Source of the DNA: Myxococcales bacterium
Lineage (GTDB): Bacteria; Myxococcota_A; Polyangia; Polyangiales; GCA-016699535
Direction of reading: 5' to 3'
Assembly: GCA_016699535.1 (NCBI GenBank)
Contig: CP064980.1
Span: 2,116,001 to 2,180,000, forward strand
Length of the DNA stretch: 64,000 nt
In this document: one piece after another, positions 48,615 to 56,461 of the stretch
Layout: each line of letters starts with the position of its first letter
How positions within the stretch are numbered: the first letter of the stretch is position 1
Made by a program: the position numbers and the translations under genes
The notes under the pieces: model-generated
What the model was told of the DNA's origin: nothing
Seen by the model: only the letters and a program-made list of their open reading frames with translations
Database searches by the model: none

Positions 48615-49502
48615 ATGAGCGAAAAAAGCCAAAAATATAAGTTAAAAGCGCGAGATTCTGCAGATGCGATGGGCGAAGTCGAGCGGCCCACCTTTAAATG
48701 GAAAGTGGTGTTGCAGATTGCAGCAGCGTTTTTGATTTTGTGGGTGACTGCTTTTGGCACGGTTCAGTTCATCAGCTACTGGGGCGTAGGCGTAATGGCT
48801 GTGCTCACCTTAGTCGCCGTAGGCTTTGGCATCTACGTGTGGCGTCTCACAAAAAAATCTCAAGCGATTGCTGACATTCTCAGTACGGCGACTGATCCTG
48901 AAGGTCGGAAAAAAGCAATTGAAAAGCTTGAGGCTGAAAGTGGCAGCGATGCGCTAAAAGCACTGGCTCACGCTCAATTGGTAGCTCAAGAAAAACCGGC
49001 AGAGGCGGTGCGCATTCTTGAAGGCATTGATTTGAAAAAAGCTCCTGCGGTGGCTCAAGACGATGTGCGGGCCAATCTGGCGCTGATGTACCTGATGCAA
49101 AACCGCGCACGGGATGCAAGAACACTTGCGGATGAAATACGCTTAGACCGCCAACCCAATCCCAAATCCAAGGCACTTTATGCGGCGGTGGTTGCCGAAT
49201 CCTTTTCACGCACGGGCAAGGCCGATGAAGCCAGCAAGCTTCTTGAGACTTACCGTCATGATGATCCTGCTTATGGTGAAGTCTCCGCGATGTTGTTGCG
49301 AGCCCAAGTCTATACGTTCAGCGCTATCAAAAAGCGTGGCCTTGCAAAGAAGGCCATGGAGTCGTTGGCGCAAACGGATCTGAATATGCTTGCGGGCTTT
49401 GTGCAAAAAGGCACACACCCCGAAATCATGCAAATGGCGAGGCAGATTTTAGGGGCTGCGGGTATGGCGCCTAAAATGAAAATGCGCGCGAAGATGCGTT
49501 AA
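48615..49502 (+). CDS. Membrane protein with TPR-like domain, unknown function
   Basis: 295 residues: a basic cytoplasmic lead, two transmembrane helices (KVVLQIAAAFLILWVTAFG at about 34-55; GVMAVLTLVAVGFGIYVW at about 60-78), then helical repeats with TPR spacing (LKALAHAQLVAQEKPAEAVR, VRANLALMYLMQNRARDART, LYAAVVAESFSRTGKADEAS, FVQKGTHPEIMQMARQILGA). Such proteins usually scaffold complexes at the inner membrane. The last codon overlaps prmC by 1 bp (TAATG), so it is translated with prmC. No specific family is recognised. Confidence 0.7.
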   Translation: MSEKSQKYKLKARDSADAMGEVERPTFKWKVVLQIAAAFLILWVTAFGTVQFISYWGVGVMAVLTLVAVGFGIYVWRLTKKSQAIADILSTATDPEGRKKAIEKLEAESGSDALKALAHAQLVAQEKPAEAVRILEGIDLKKAPAVAQDDVRANLALMYLMQNRARDARTLADEIRLDRQPNPKSKALYAAVVAESFSRTGKADEASKLLETYRHDDPAYGEVSAMLLRAQVYTFSAIKKRGLAKKAMESLAQTDLNMLAGFVQKGTHPEIMQMARQILGAAGMAPKMKMRAKMR

Positions 49503-50365
49503 TGCCTTCTGAGACATGGACGATTCGCAAAGTTCTCTCATGGATGGGGGATGACTTTAGCAAACTTGGATTGCCCGACGCTCGGCTTGATGCAGAGCTT
49601 TTGGTGGCTCACGCGTTAAAGCTTGATCGCGTGCACCTTTATATGGATTTGGATCGGCCGCTTTTGCCCGCGGAACTTGTTCAGATCAAGCTTCTTTTAA
49701 AACGTCGGCGTGGTTTTGAGCCTGTGGCTTATATTCTCGGGCGCCGTGAGTTTTATGGACGTTCGTTTAACGTCAATTCCCATGTCCTTGTGCCGCGACC
49801 CGAAACGGAGCTTTTGGTTGAAAAGGCGCTTGCACTTGCGCCGAGCTCCGAGCCAGTCGAAGTCCTTGATTTATGTACCGGAAGCGGTGCGATTGCTGTA
49901 AGCATTGCGCTTGAGAAGCCTGACTGGCTTGTTTGCGCAAGCGATATTTCGCGCGATGCTCTAGAGATTGCCCGGAGCAATGTTGTTAAACATGAGGCGC
50001 AAGATCGAGTGGAGTTGATAGCCTCGGATCTATTTGCACAGCTTCAAGACCGACGCTTCGATGTGATCGTTTCCAACCCTCCCTATATTACAGAGGGTGA
50101 ATGGCAGAGTCTTGCGCCGGATGTGACGGCGCATGAACCACGGCTTGCGTTGCTTGCCGGGGAAAAGGATTCGATGTAATTCAGAAGATTTTGAATCAGG
50201 CGAGAGCCCACCCTTAAAGACGAGGGACATCTCTTTTTAGAGATAGGTAAGGGGCAGGGAGAAGGGCTCAAAGCCTTACTGGCTCAGCATCCAGAGCTTC
50301 GCTTTGTTGCTTTTCATCTCGATTTGGCAGGAATTGAACGGGTCATGGAAGTGAAAGTTGCTTGA
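49502..50365 (+). CDS. prmC: Release factor glutamine methyltransferase PrmC, two frameshifts
   Basis: Methylates the Gln of the GGQ motif in release factors RF1 and RF2. The N-terminal helical domain DARLDAELLVAHALKLDRVH, the GRREFYGRSFNV and HVLVPRPETELLV segments, SAM motif VLDLCTGSGAIAVSIAL and catalytic VSNPPYITEGEW are all present. The first frame ends at 50179 (GEKDSM). One base gives GFDVIQKILNQARAH, and a second near 50213 gives LKDEGHLFLEIGKGQGEGLK and FHLDLAGIERVMEVKVA to the TGA at 50363. The corrected length is about 287 residues, normal. The protein is essential for normal growth in most bacteria, so decay is unlikely. Confidence 0.9.
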
Positions 50366-50412
50366 CATGCGGGCTGCCACCCACTACTAACTGCCCGTTG
50401 TGGGACTGTTTT

Positions 50413-50486
50413 TCGGGGATCGTCTAACGGCAGGACACGAGTTTCTGGTACTCGTTATCTAGGTTCGAATCCTAGTCCCCGAACCA
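50413..50486 (+). tRNA. tRNA-Gln (anticodon CTG)
   Basis: The acceptor TCGGGGA pairs with TCCCCGA. The anticodon stem CGAGT/ACTCG encloses TTCTGGT, giving anticodon CTG. The T-arm is CTAGG-TTCGAAT-CCTAG. The discriminator A and CCA end are encoded. The 3' 25 bp are duplicated 114 bp downstream. Confidence 0.93.
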
Positions 50487-50600
50487 AGACGTCTATGGTT
50501 TAGGTCGAATCAGGCCAAAGTACAAAAGCCCCAGGCCGTCCGCTGTTGCGGCCGACCGTTTGACGGTGCTTTTGCGGTTCGAATCCTAGTCCCCGAACCA
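50462..50600 (+). repeat. 114-bp unit duplicating the tRNA-Gln 3' end
   Basis: The last 25 bp of tRNA-Gln (from GGTTCGAATCCTAG to CCA, 50462-50486) recur exactly at 50576-50600. The inserted spacer ends in GTCCGCTGTTGCGGCCGACC then GTTT, which forms a CCGC/GCGG hairpin and an ACCGT/ACGGT hairpin. A related GTCCGCT, GCGGCC, ACCGTTT series sits at the same place in the tRNA-Asp units. The 5' strand of the T-stem is not copied, so the second copy cannot fold as a tRNA arm. Confidence 0.85.
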
Positions 50601-50619
50601 ATTCTATACGAGATAGATC

Positions 50620-50751
50620 GAGCCCCAAGGGCTTTGGTTTTCTGGGGCTTTCAAGACTTGCAGCTCGGCGCATGAGCTAAGTCGTTCATTTCCAATTTTA
50701 TCTTCGTGCTCTCTGGGAAGATGCCCCTGAAAACCAAAGCCCTTGGGGCTC
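50620..50751. repeat. 29-bp inverted repeat with 74-nt spacer between two tRNA genes
   Basis: The 29 bp at 50620-50648, starting GAGCCCCAAGGGCTTTGG, match the reverse complement of 50723-50751 with one mismatch. Each arm also folds alone: GCCCC and GGGGC flank about 18 nt, and the left arm then runs into TTTC, as in a terminator. TCAAGACT follows both arms as a direct repeat. Transcribed from tRNA-Gln, the left arm alone could act as a terminator. Confidence 0.7.
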
Positions 50752-50899
50752 TCAAGACTGCCAATCAGTGGTTCGGGGGCCGCGGTGGGGTTAATTATGG
50801 TCTGGATAGGTTGTTTTTGTGTTGATTTGCTCAGTAAGGGGTACCGGGCGGAGCAGTTTTGCTATATAAGCGCGGGGCTTGTAAGTGAGAATGAGGGTT

Positions 50900-50974
50900 G
50901 GCCCCATCGTCTAGCGGTTAGGACATCGGCCTCTCACGCCGGTAACACGGGTTCGAGTCCCGTTGGGGTCACCA
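50900..50974 (+). tRNA. tRNA-Glu (anticodon CTC)
   Basis: The acceptor GGCCCCA pairs with TGGGGTC. The anticodon stem TCGGC/GCCGG (one G-T pair) encloses CTCTCAC, giving anticodon CTC. The T-arm is CGGG-TTCGAGT-CCCG. CCA is encoded. The 3' end is not duplicated downstream. Confidence 0.93.
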
Positions 50975-51253
50975 TTTATCTCGATCCAGGATCGCGTTCA
51001 AAAAGGGTAACGATTCGATAACGTTACAAACCACACCGCGATTTTTTGATAATGCCTGAAAAATGCCCGCAAATACAGCGAGTTGAGCTAGCGATGGTGC
51101 TCCGCGACCTAAACTGAATCTGTTTTGTGCGGTGGACGAGCATTTATCGCGCTGTGGGTTTTAAGTGTTTGAATTCCTTTTCATAATTAGGCGGGATCCT
51201 GGATCAGGATAGTGGCTCGCTAAATTGGGTGGCAGTCTTTATAAGGGCTCGGT
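50975..51253. other. Intergenic before recQ
   Basis: No gene seen. A short palindrome, ATCCTGGATCAGGAT (about 51193-51207), lies 46 bp upstream of recQ. It resembles no regulator site I can name. Confidence 0.35.
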
Positions 51254-53137
51254 ATGAGTAGTAGGTGGACTTCGCAACTTAAGGCTAATTTTAACCTCGT
51301 GCGCTTTCGTCCTTGGCAGCTTGAAGCCATAACGGAGTTGCTCGAAGGAAGCGGCAAAGTGTTAGTGGTTGCTCCGACCGGAGGGGGCAAGTCGCTTTGC
51401 TATCAGTTTCCGGCCACGGTGTTTGACGGGACGAGTATTGTTATCTCGCCACTGATTGCGCTTATGGAAGATCAAGTGCGAGCTTTGGAGGCGCGGGGTA
51501 TTGCTGCAACCTACCTTGCTTCAACATTGAATCCTGCCGAGCGACGTGCCCGAGAAGAGGCGATGAGCCAGGGTAGGTTCAAACTTGTCTATGTTGCTCC
51601 GGAGGCTTTGTTATCCGGGTTTCTGTTGAAACGACTAGTTGACCTTAGACCGCCTTTTGTTGCCGTCGATGAGGCACATTGCATTTCGCAATGGGGGCAT
51701 GACTTTCGTCCTTCGTATCTTGAACTTGGCGCGGTGCTTCGGCAGCTGGGTGCGCCGCGTGTCCTTGCTTGCACTGCAACAGCTACGCCAATGGTGCGTG
51801 AAGAAATCCAAGAAAAGCTTGGGTTGCCAACGGCCGATAGTAATCTGGTGCTTCGTGGTTTTTCACGTCCAAATTTGCGCTTGAGTGCCATGGAAATCGA
51901 TCAGAGCAAGGTTAGGCATTCGCTTTTGCTCGACGCGCTGAAGCAAGCTTTGGACAGTCCATCGAGTCCAAGTGGTGGCGCTATTATTTACACGGCCACT
52001 CGAAACAAAGCAGAGAGTCTTGCTTCATCGCTAAAGCGGGAAGGTTGGAATTGCGATGCTTATCATGCGGGTCTCTCAGCCAAGGTTCGTGAGAAAGTGA
52101 ATAAGCGTTTCGCTCTACACAAGCTTAGCGTGGTCGTCGCCACCAATGCCTTTGGCATGGGTATTGATCGCGCAGATATTCGCTTGGTGGCGCACGTGCA
52201 AGCACCCGGTTCGGTTGAAGCCTATTATCAAGAAGTGGGCCGTGCAGGCCGCGACGGTCAACCCGCCGAAGGATTGCTTTTGAGTAGTTCGGGCGATTTT
52301 GGTTTGCGCCGCAAACTTATCGGCTACAGTAACGATCGTGAAAGCAATCCTGCTTATCTTGAGCGTCAATGGCAGCTTTTTTTAGACATGATGCGTTACA
52401 TCGAAGCAGGCAGTTGTCGGCACGATTTTATTTTGCGCTATTTTGGTGACGAAAGAGAAACGCTTGGTGGCTGCGGACACTGCGATGTGTGTGAGAGGCT
52501 TGAAGAGAAACAGAGTGCCAAGCAAGACGAGGCTTTCACTACCGACGATGTGCAAATCGTGCGTAAGGCCTTGAGTGGTGTGGCGCGCAATCGTAGACGC
52601 GCAGGCCTTAGCGCAGTGGCCGATATGCTGGTTGGCGTAAAATCATCTCGACAGCGTGAGTTGGGGCTCGATCAACTTAGTACCTACGGTTTGCTAAAAG
52701 AGCATCCCAAGCCGTGGGTCATGGCTTTGTTGCGTCGTTTGATCACAGCCGGTTTGACCAATCTTAGCGCATCAGAGTTTCCGGTGCCTTACCTTACCGA
52801 ACGTGGCGTTCGCGTGATGAAGGATCAAGAGCCCCCTAAGCTTTTGCTTCCGCCAGAGGATGCGGGGCAGCGGCGCAAGAATAAAAAAGCGTTGAGCAGT
52901 TCGAGCAGTACCGATCTTACCCTTAGCAATGCCGATCATATTTTGTTTGAAAAACTACGTGCGACACGCCTTGAGCTTGCCCGTGCTAAGGGCGTGCCTG
53001 CTTACATCATTTGCCACGACCGCACGCTAAAAGACATCGCGACGTTAAGACCAACAACGCTGCAAGAGCTAGCCGACGCTCACGGCATGGGTCCCGCTCG
53101 CATTGAAAACTACGGAAAACACCTGTGCAAACCGTAA
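51254..53137 (+). CDS. recQ: ATP-dependent DNA helicase RecQ
   Basis: 627 residues. Helicase motifs in order: FRPWQLEAI (motif 0), VVAPTGGGKSLCYQFPA (Walker A, about 38-54), ISPLIALMEDQV, VDEAHCISQWGHDFRPSY (DEAH, about 138), ACTATATPMV, GFSRPNLR, TRNKAESLASSL, VATNAFGMGIDRADIRLV and YQEVGRAGRDGQPAEGLLL. The zinc-binding domain uses CRHDFILRYF with CGHCDVC. A winged helix (about 425-515) and a C-terminal HRDC domain (LFEKLRATRLELARAKGVPA, about 555-627) complete the full-length architecture. It unwinds 3'-tailed DNA in recombination and repair. The GTG of the DNA glycosylase gene follows 17 bp after its stop. Confidence 0.95.
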   Translation: MSSRWTSQLKANFNLVRFRPWQLEAITELLEGSGKVLVVAPTGGGKSLCYQFPATVFDGTSIVISPLIALMEDQVRALEARGIAATYLASTLNPAERRAREEAMSQGRFKLVYVAPEALLSGFLLKRLVDLRPPFVAVDEAHCISQWGHDFRPSYLELGAVLRQLGAPRVLACTATATPMVREEIQEKLGLPTADSNLVLRGFSRPNLRLSAMEIDQSKVRHSLLLDALKQALDSPSSPSGGAIIYTATRNKAESLASSLKREGWNCDAYHAGLSAKVREKVNKRFALHKLSVVVATNAFGMGIDRADIRLVAHVQAPGSVEAYYQEVGRAGRDGQPAEGLLLSSSGDFGLRRKLIGYSNDRESNPAYLERQWQLFLDMMRYIEAGSCRHDFILRYFGDERETLGGCGHCDVCERLEEKQSAKQDEAFTTDDVQIVRKALSGVARNRRRAGLSAVADMLVGVKSSRQRELGLDQLSTYGLLKEHPKPWVMALLRRLITAGLTNLSASEFPVPYLTERGVRVMKDQEPPKLLLPPEDAGQRRKNKKALSSSSSTDLTLSNADHILFEKLRATRLELARAKGVPAYIICHDRTLKDIATLRPTTLQELADAHGMGPARIENYGKHLCKP

Positions 53138-53153
53138 CCGGAGAAATATAACG

Positions 53154-53767
53154 GTGGACCGCCTTTTGCCTCAGTCTTTTTGTGCACGTGATGCGCTTTT
53201 GGTGGCTAGGGATCTCATTGGCATGCGTTTGCGACGAGGCGGCGTGGTGTTGCAGATCACCGAAACCGAGGCGTATCGTTTTCCGGATGACAGCGCGAAC
53301 CATTGCCGGGCTGGTAAAACCAAACGCAATGCACCGATGTGGGGGCCAGCAGGTCATGCGTATGTCTATTTGTGCTACGGCATGCATCATATGTTGAACA
53401 TCGTGACCGATGCGCAAGAGCAGGGTGCAGCCGTTCGATCCGTGCAGCAAAACCTATAAAGGGGCTGCCGACGATTCAGAAGCGGCGCGGTCATAAAAAA
53501 GGGACGGTGCTCCTTACCGGTCCTGGCAAGATTGGCGAAGCTCTCGGCATTGATACAGCTTTTAGTGGCCATCCTTTGTTCAAATCGGGCGAACTCGAGT
53601 TGCTCGAGGGCGATGCGCCGGAGTCTTTGCTCTGTGGTCCTCGGGTGGGTATCGGTTATGCCGACAAAAAGGACATCGAAGCGCCGTGGCGTTTCGCCGA
53701 AGCCAACTGTGCCTGGGTCACCGAGCGTAAAGCACTTAGCTGCTTGAACGATCCCAGTTTGCTTTGA
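53154..53767 (+). CDS. mpg: 3-methyladenine DNA glycosylase (AAG/MPG family), one frameshift
   Basis: Excises alkylated bases. From GTG 53154 (GGAG upstream) it reads MDRLLPQSFCARDALLVARD, ITETEAYRFPDDSANHCRAG with the catalytic Glu, NAPMWGPAGHAYVYLCYGMH and HMLNIVTDA. The frame breaks near 53428. Restoring one T gives AAVLIRAAKPIKGLPTIQKR, then LLTGPGKIGEALGIDTAFSG and GPRVGIGYADKKDIEAPWRF. The corrected length is about 205 residues, normal for the family. It follows recQ on the same strand, a DNA repair pair. Its 3' end overlaps a convergent gene by 32 bp. Confidence 0.88.
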
Positions 53768-54236
53768 TGGTCTTGAAGGTGCCGGCTTCTTTTTCATCGA
53801 GGGCAAAGGCGCCATGTTTTTCAAGACGGCTTTTGATCTTATCTTTGTCTTGCTCCCAGCCGTGGGGAAGATCGAACTTGACTGAGACTGGCACGCCAGA
53901 AAGTAAGCCTTGGGCTTCAAGTGACCAGAGAATCTGTGCGGCAAGATATTGTCCTGCAATGGAACGAAGCGAACTTTTGCTCTTTGATGAGATGGCGAAG
54001 ATATCGTAAAGCGCCACGGTGTCGTCGTCTAGACGCATGCTTTTGCGCATGGCTTCAAAAGCACTTGGCGCAATAGGCAGCTCTACAAGGTCGATGCCGC
54101 CAGTGTGTTGTCCGTCGAGAGCCATGGTGGCTCGCTCATAGGCTTTTGCATGCTGTTGAGTAAGCTCAGCAGCCTTGGCCGTGGCATGGTGAATGGCGGT
54201 AAGCAGAATAACGGGACTTGTCTCATGGTTGCTCAT
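53736..54236 (-). CDS. Hypothetical protein
   Basis: 166 residues from ATG 54236 (MSNHETSPVILLTAIHHATA). It is helical in the first half with a His/Gln-rich stretch (KAAELTQQHAKAYERATMAL). The second half, ISSKSKSSLRSIAGQYLAAQ and ILWSLEAQGLLSGVPVSVKF, looks like a compact mixed fold. There is no signal peptide or membrane helix. The frame could start further upstream, but that would run into the Sua5 promoter region. I recognise no family. Confidence 0.55.
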   Translation of the reverse strand: MSNHETSPVILLTAIHHATAKAAELTQQHAKAYERATMALDGQHTGGIDLVELPIAPSAFEAMRKSMRLDDDTVALYDIFAISSKSKSSLRSIAGQYLAAQILWSLEAQGLLSGVPVSVKFDLPHGWEQDKDKIKSRLEKHGAFALDEKEAGTFKTIKANWDRSSS

Positions 54237-54320
54237 AGCTCGCCCCCTATACCCTAAAACCCAACGAGATGGGAGTCGCCTCTTGTCGGTATCTGTCAAA
54301 AGGATATACCTGCACGCGCG

Positions 54321-54935
54321 ATGCGTATTCAAATCCACCCAGAGCATCCGGAACCCCATAAAATTCGCCAGGCTGTAGAGGCTTTGCGGCATGGAGGGGT
54401 GATTGCCTATCCGACGGATTCTACCTATGGGCTGGGCTGTGATGCCTTTCAAAAGAAAGCCATCGATCAACTCTACCGCATCAAGCAGTTAGCCAAAGAT
54501 CATCCACTAACTTTGCTGTGCCCAGACCTAAGCCAGATTGCAAAATACGCTGTCGTGGATAACCAATCCTATCGTTTGATGCGAAGGCTGGTGCCGGGTC
54601 CTTATGTGTTTGTGCTTAGCGCTACCAAAGAAGTCCCGAAGTTACTTATGCGCAAACGTCGCACGGTTGGTATTCGTGTACCCGACCATCCTGTGGTTCA
54701 TGCCTTGCTCGCGGAATACGGCGGACCGTTGGTGTCGACTTCAGCGTCCTATCAGGGTGACATTTTGCGTGATCCAGCAGAGATTGCGGCTCGTTTCCCG
54801 GCGGTGGCTGAGATCTTGGATGTCGAGCTTGGCGGTATGCATCCTTCCACGATTGTTGATTTAACCAGTGATGTTCCGGCCATTCTTCGCGAAGGGGCCG
54901 GCGACATCGAGGCTGTACTCGGCTCGATTCAATAA
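54321..54935 (+). CDS. Sua5/YciO/YrdC-family protein (threonylcarbamoyl-AMP synthase-like)
   Basis: 204 residues with the YrdC fold: IRQAVEALRHGGVIAYPTDS, TYGLGCD, the basic motif KQLAKDHPLTLLCPDL, LVPGPYVFVLSAT, RKRRTVGIRVPDHPVVHALL and PLVSTSASYQGD. In TsaC/Sua5 this domain makes threonylcarbamoyl-AMP for the t6A37 tRNA modification. The sequence (KDHPLTLLC rather than KRP-x-x-x-P-L) is closer to the YciO subgroup, whose activity is weaker, so the exact role is left open. There is no C-terminal Sua5 domain. Confidence 0.85.
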   Translation: MRIQIHPEHPEPHKIRQAVEALRHGGVIAYPTDSTYGLGCDAFQKKAIDQLYRIKQLAKDHPLTLLCPDLSQIAKYAVVDNQSYRLMRRLVPGPYVFVLSATKEVPKLLMRKRRTVGIRVPDHPVVHALLAEYGGPLVSTSASYQGDILRDPAEIAARFPAVAEILDVELGGMHPSTIVDLTSDVPAILREGAGDIEAVLGSIQ

Positions 54936-55012
54936 TCCTGCTTGACAGAAGGCGCCGCCTGTAGGGAAGTGCACTCATCGGGCGTTTGTCTTGCCCACGA
55001 AGGAGTTTTTAC

Positions 55013-56065
55013 GTGCCCCAACAACACCCTGCAGCGGATCCCTACGGCTCGCACCGCGTACTTTCTCCAACCGGCGCAGCCCCGGGTCAAGCGTGGAAGC
55101 TTAATCCCAACGTCGAGGAATTTTATAGCAACGAAATACTGCTCGATGTTGAGGCGCTCAGCATTGATGCGGGTAGTTTCCGTCAAATCGAAGGTAGTTC
55201 GGGCGTGGACGATGAAGGCATCATGCGTTTGATCACGCGCACCGTTAAAACCCGAGGCAAACAGCACAATCCAGTGACCGGATCGGGCGGTGTGCTCATG
55301 GGTAAAGTTGCAGCGATTGGCTCCGATTTGCAGGGTAAAATTGGGCTTGAGCCGGGCGAGCGCATCGTAAGCCTTGCATCGCTTACCGCCACGCCGTTGC
55401 AGCTTGAAAAAGTGCGTAAAGTCAATCGTGAATCCGGGCAAGTCGAGGTGCGCGGCCAAGCTGTGCTTTTTGAGGCTTATCCCTTTGCGAAACTACCTAC
55501 CGACATGCCGGCCTCCGTTGCGCTCGCTGTGCTCAGTGTCTGCTCTGCGCCAGCGCTTTGCGCCAAACTTGCTGAAGGAAAAAGCAAAGTGCTCATTCTT
55601 GGTGCTGCTGGTAAAAGTGGATTGCTGTGTGCTGCAGCATGCCGCAAAGTGATGGGCGATCAAGCAAAGATTGTCGGCATCGACAGCGGTGATGATGCTA
55701 TTGAACAAGCACGAGAGCTTGGCCTTTACACGGACCTTCTCTTGGGTAATGCAGCCGATCCACTTCTTATTCGTGAGCTATGCGCCGCTAAGGATCAAGC
55801 CGGCTTGTTCGACTTGGTGATCTCGTGTGTCAATGCCGGCGAAGTGGAAATGAGCGCGATGCTTGCCGTCAAAGAACTTGGCGCGCTGCTTTTCTTTTCC
55901 TCGTCTACCAATTTCAACCGCGCTGCTTACAGCGCACAGCTTTGCAGCAAAGAAGTCGAACTGCGTATTGGCGGCACCTATGTCAAAGGTCAAAGTGATG
56001 TTGCGCTTGGCCTAGTGCGTGAGCACGAAGGTCTCAAAGCGCTATTCAAAAAACGCTACGCCTAA
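55013..56065 (+). CDS. kdd: L-erythro-3,5-diaminohexanoate dehydrogenase-like
   Basis: 350 residues from GTG 55013, with AAGGAG 9 nt upstream; an ATG at 54986 lacks one. The protein resembles the lysine-fermentation enzyme that oxidatively deaminates 3,5-diaminohexanoate. The N-terminal domain includes NPNVEEFYSNEILLDVEALS, SFRQIEGS and NPVTGSGGVLMGKVAAIG. A Rossmann segment KVLILGAAGKSGLLCAAACR (about 190) binds NAD(P). LVISCVNAGEVEMSAMLAVK and LLFFSSSTNFNRAAYSAQ follow. No other lysine-fermentation genes (kamA, kce, kal) are in the window, so it may serve another amino acid route. Confidence 0.78.
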   Translation: MPQQHPAADPYGSHRVLSPTGAAPGQAWKLNPNVEEFYSNEILLDVEALSIDAGSFRQIEGSSGVDDEGIMRLITRTVKTRGKQHNPVTGSGGVLMGKVAAIGSDLQGKIGLEPGERIVSLASLTATPLQLEKVRKVNRESGQVEVRGQAVLFEAYPFAKLPTDMPASVALAVLSVCSAPALCAKLAEGKSKVLILGAAGKSGLLCAAACRKVMGDQAKIVGIDSGDDAIEQARELGLYTDLLLGNAADPLLIRELCAAKDQAGLFDLVISCVNAGEVEMSAMLAVKELGALLFFSSSTNFNRAAYSAQLCSKEVELRIGGTYVKGQSDVALGLVREHEGLKALFKKRYA

Positions 56066-56080
56066 AACCCAACCCATTCC

Positions 56081-56457
56081 AAAATTAGCCAGCAACCACC
56101 CCGCTCGCAAAGCGAGCCCGCAGGGGAGGGAGCCGACGCGCGAAGCGCGCTCGGGAGGGGATTGTCGTGAATCCCCTCTTTGGAGCGCTGCTGTGCAGCG
56201 GTACAAACAGTCAAAGCAAAAGAGCAAACCAATTTCAAAATTTGCTAGCCAGTCACCCCCGCGAGCAGCGCGAGCCCGCAGGGGAGGGAGCCGACGCGCG
56301 AAGCGCGCTCGGGAGGGGATTCGCGTGAATCCCCTCTTTGGAGCGCTGCTGTGCAGCGGTCCAAACAGTCAAGCGAGCCGACGCGCGAAGCGCGCTCGGG
56401 AGGGGATTGTCGTGAATCTCCTCTTTGGAGCGCTGCTGCGCAGCAGTACAAACAGTT
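56081..56457. repeat. Tandem 158-bp hairpin repeats between convergent genes
   Basis: Units lie at about 56081-56211, 56237-56369 and 56372-56457; the last lacks the head. Corresponding positions in the first two are exactly 158 bp apart. Each unit has a CCCGCAGGGGAGGG head, the GCGC-GAA-GCGC hairpin, the GGGGATT/AATCCCC hairpin and the CGCTGCTGTGCAGCG hairpin. The region fills the gap between the kdd and coaBC 3' ends, so both transcripts run into it. Confidence 0.85.
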
Positions 56458-56461
56458 AAGC

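Noticed and set aside
50743..51021. A 92-codon open frame running through tRNA-Glu
   Set aside because: It overlaps the whole tRNA gene and has no ribosome site or family motif.
3252..53767. Calling the frameshifted genes pseudogenes or programmed frameshifts
   Set aside because: Too many unrelated essential genes are affected, mostly at short homopolymers, and there is no slippery-site plus pseudoknot pattern.
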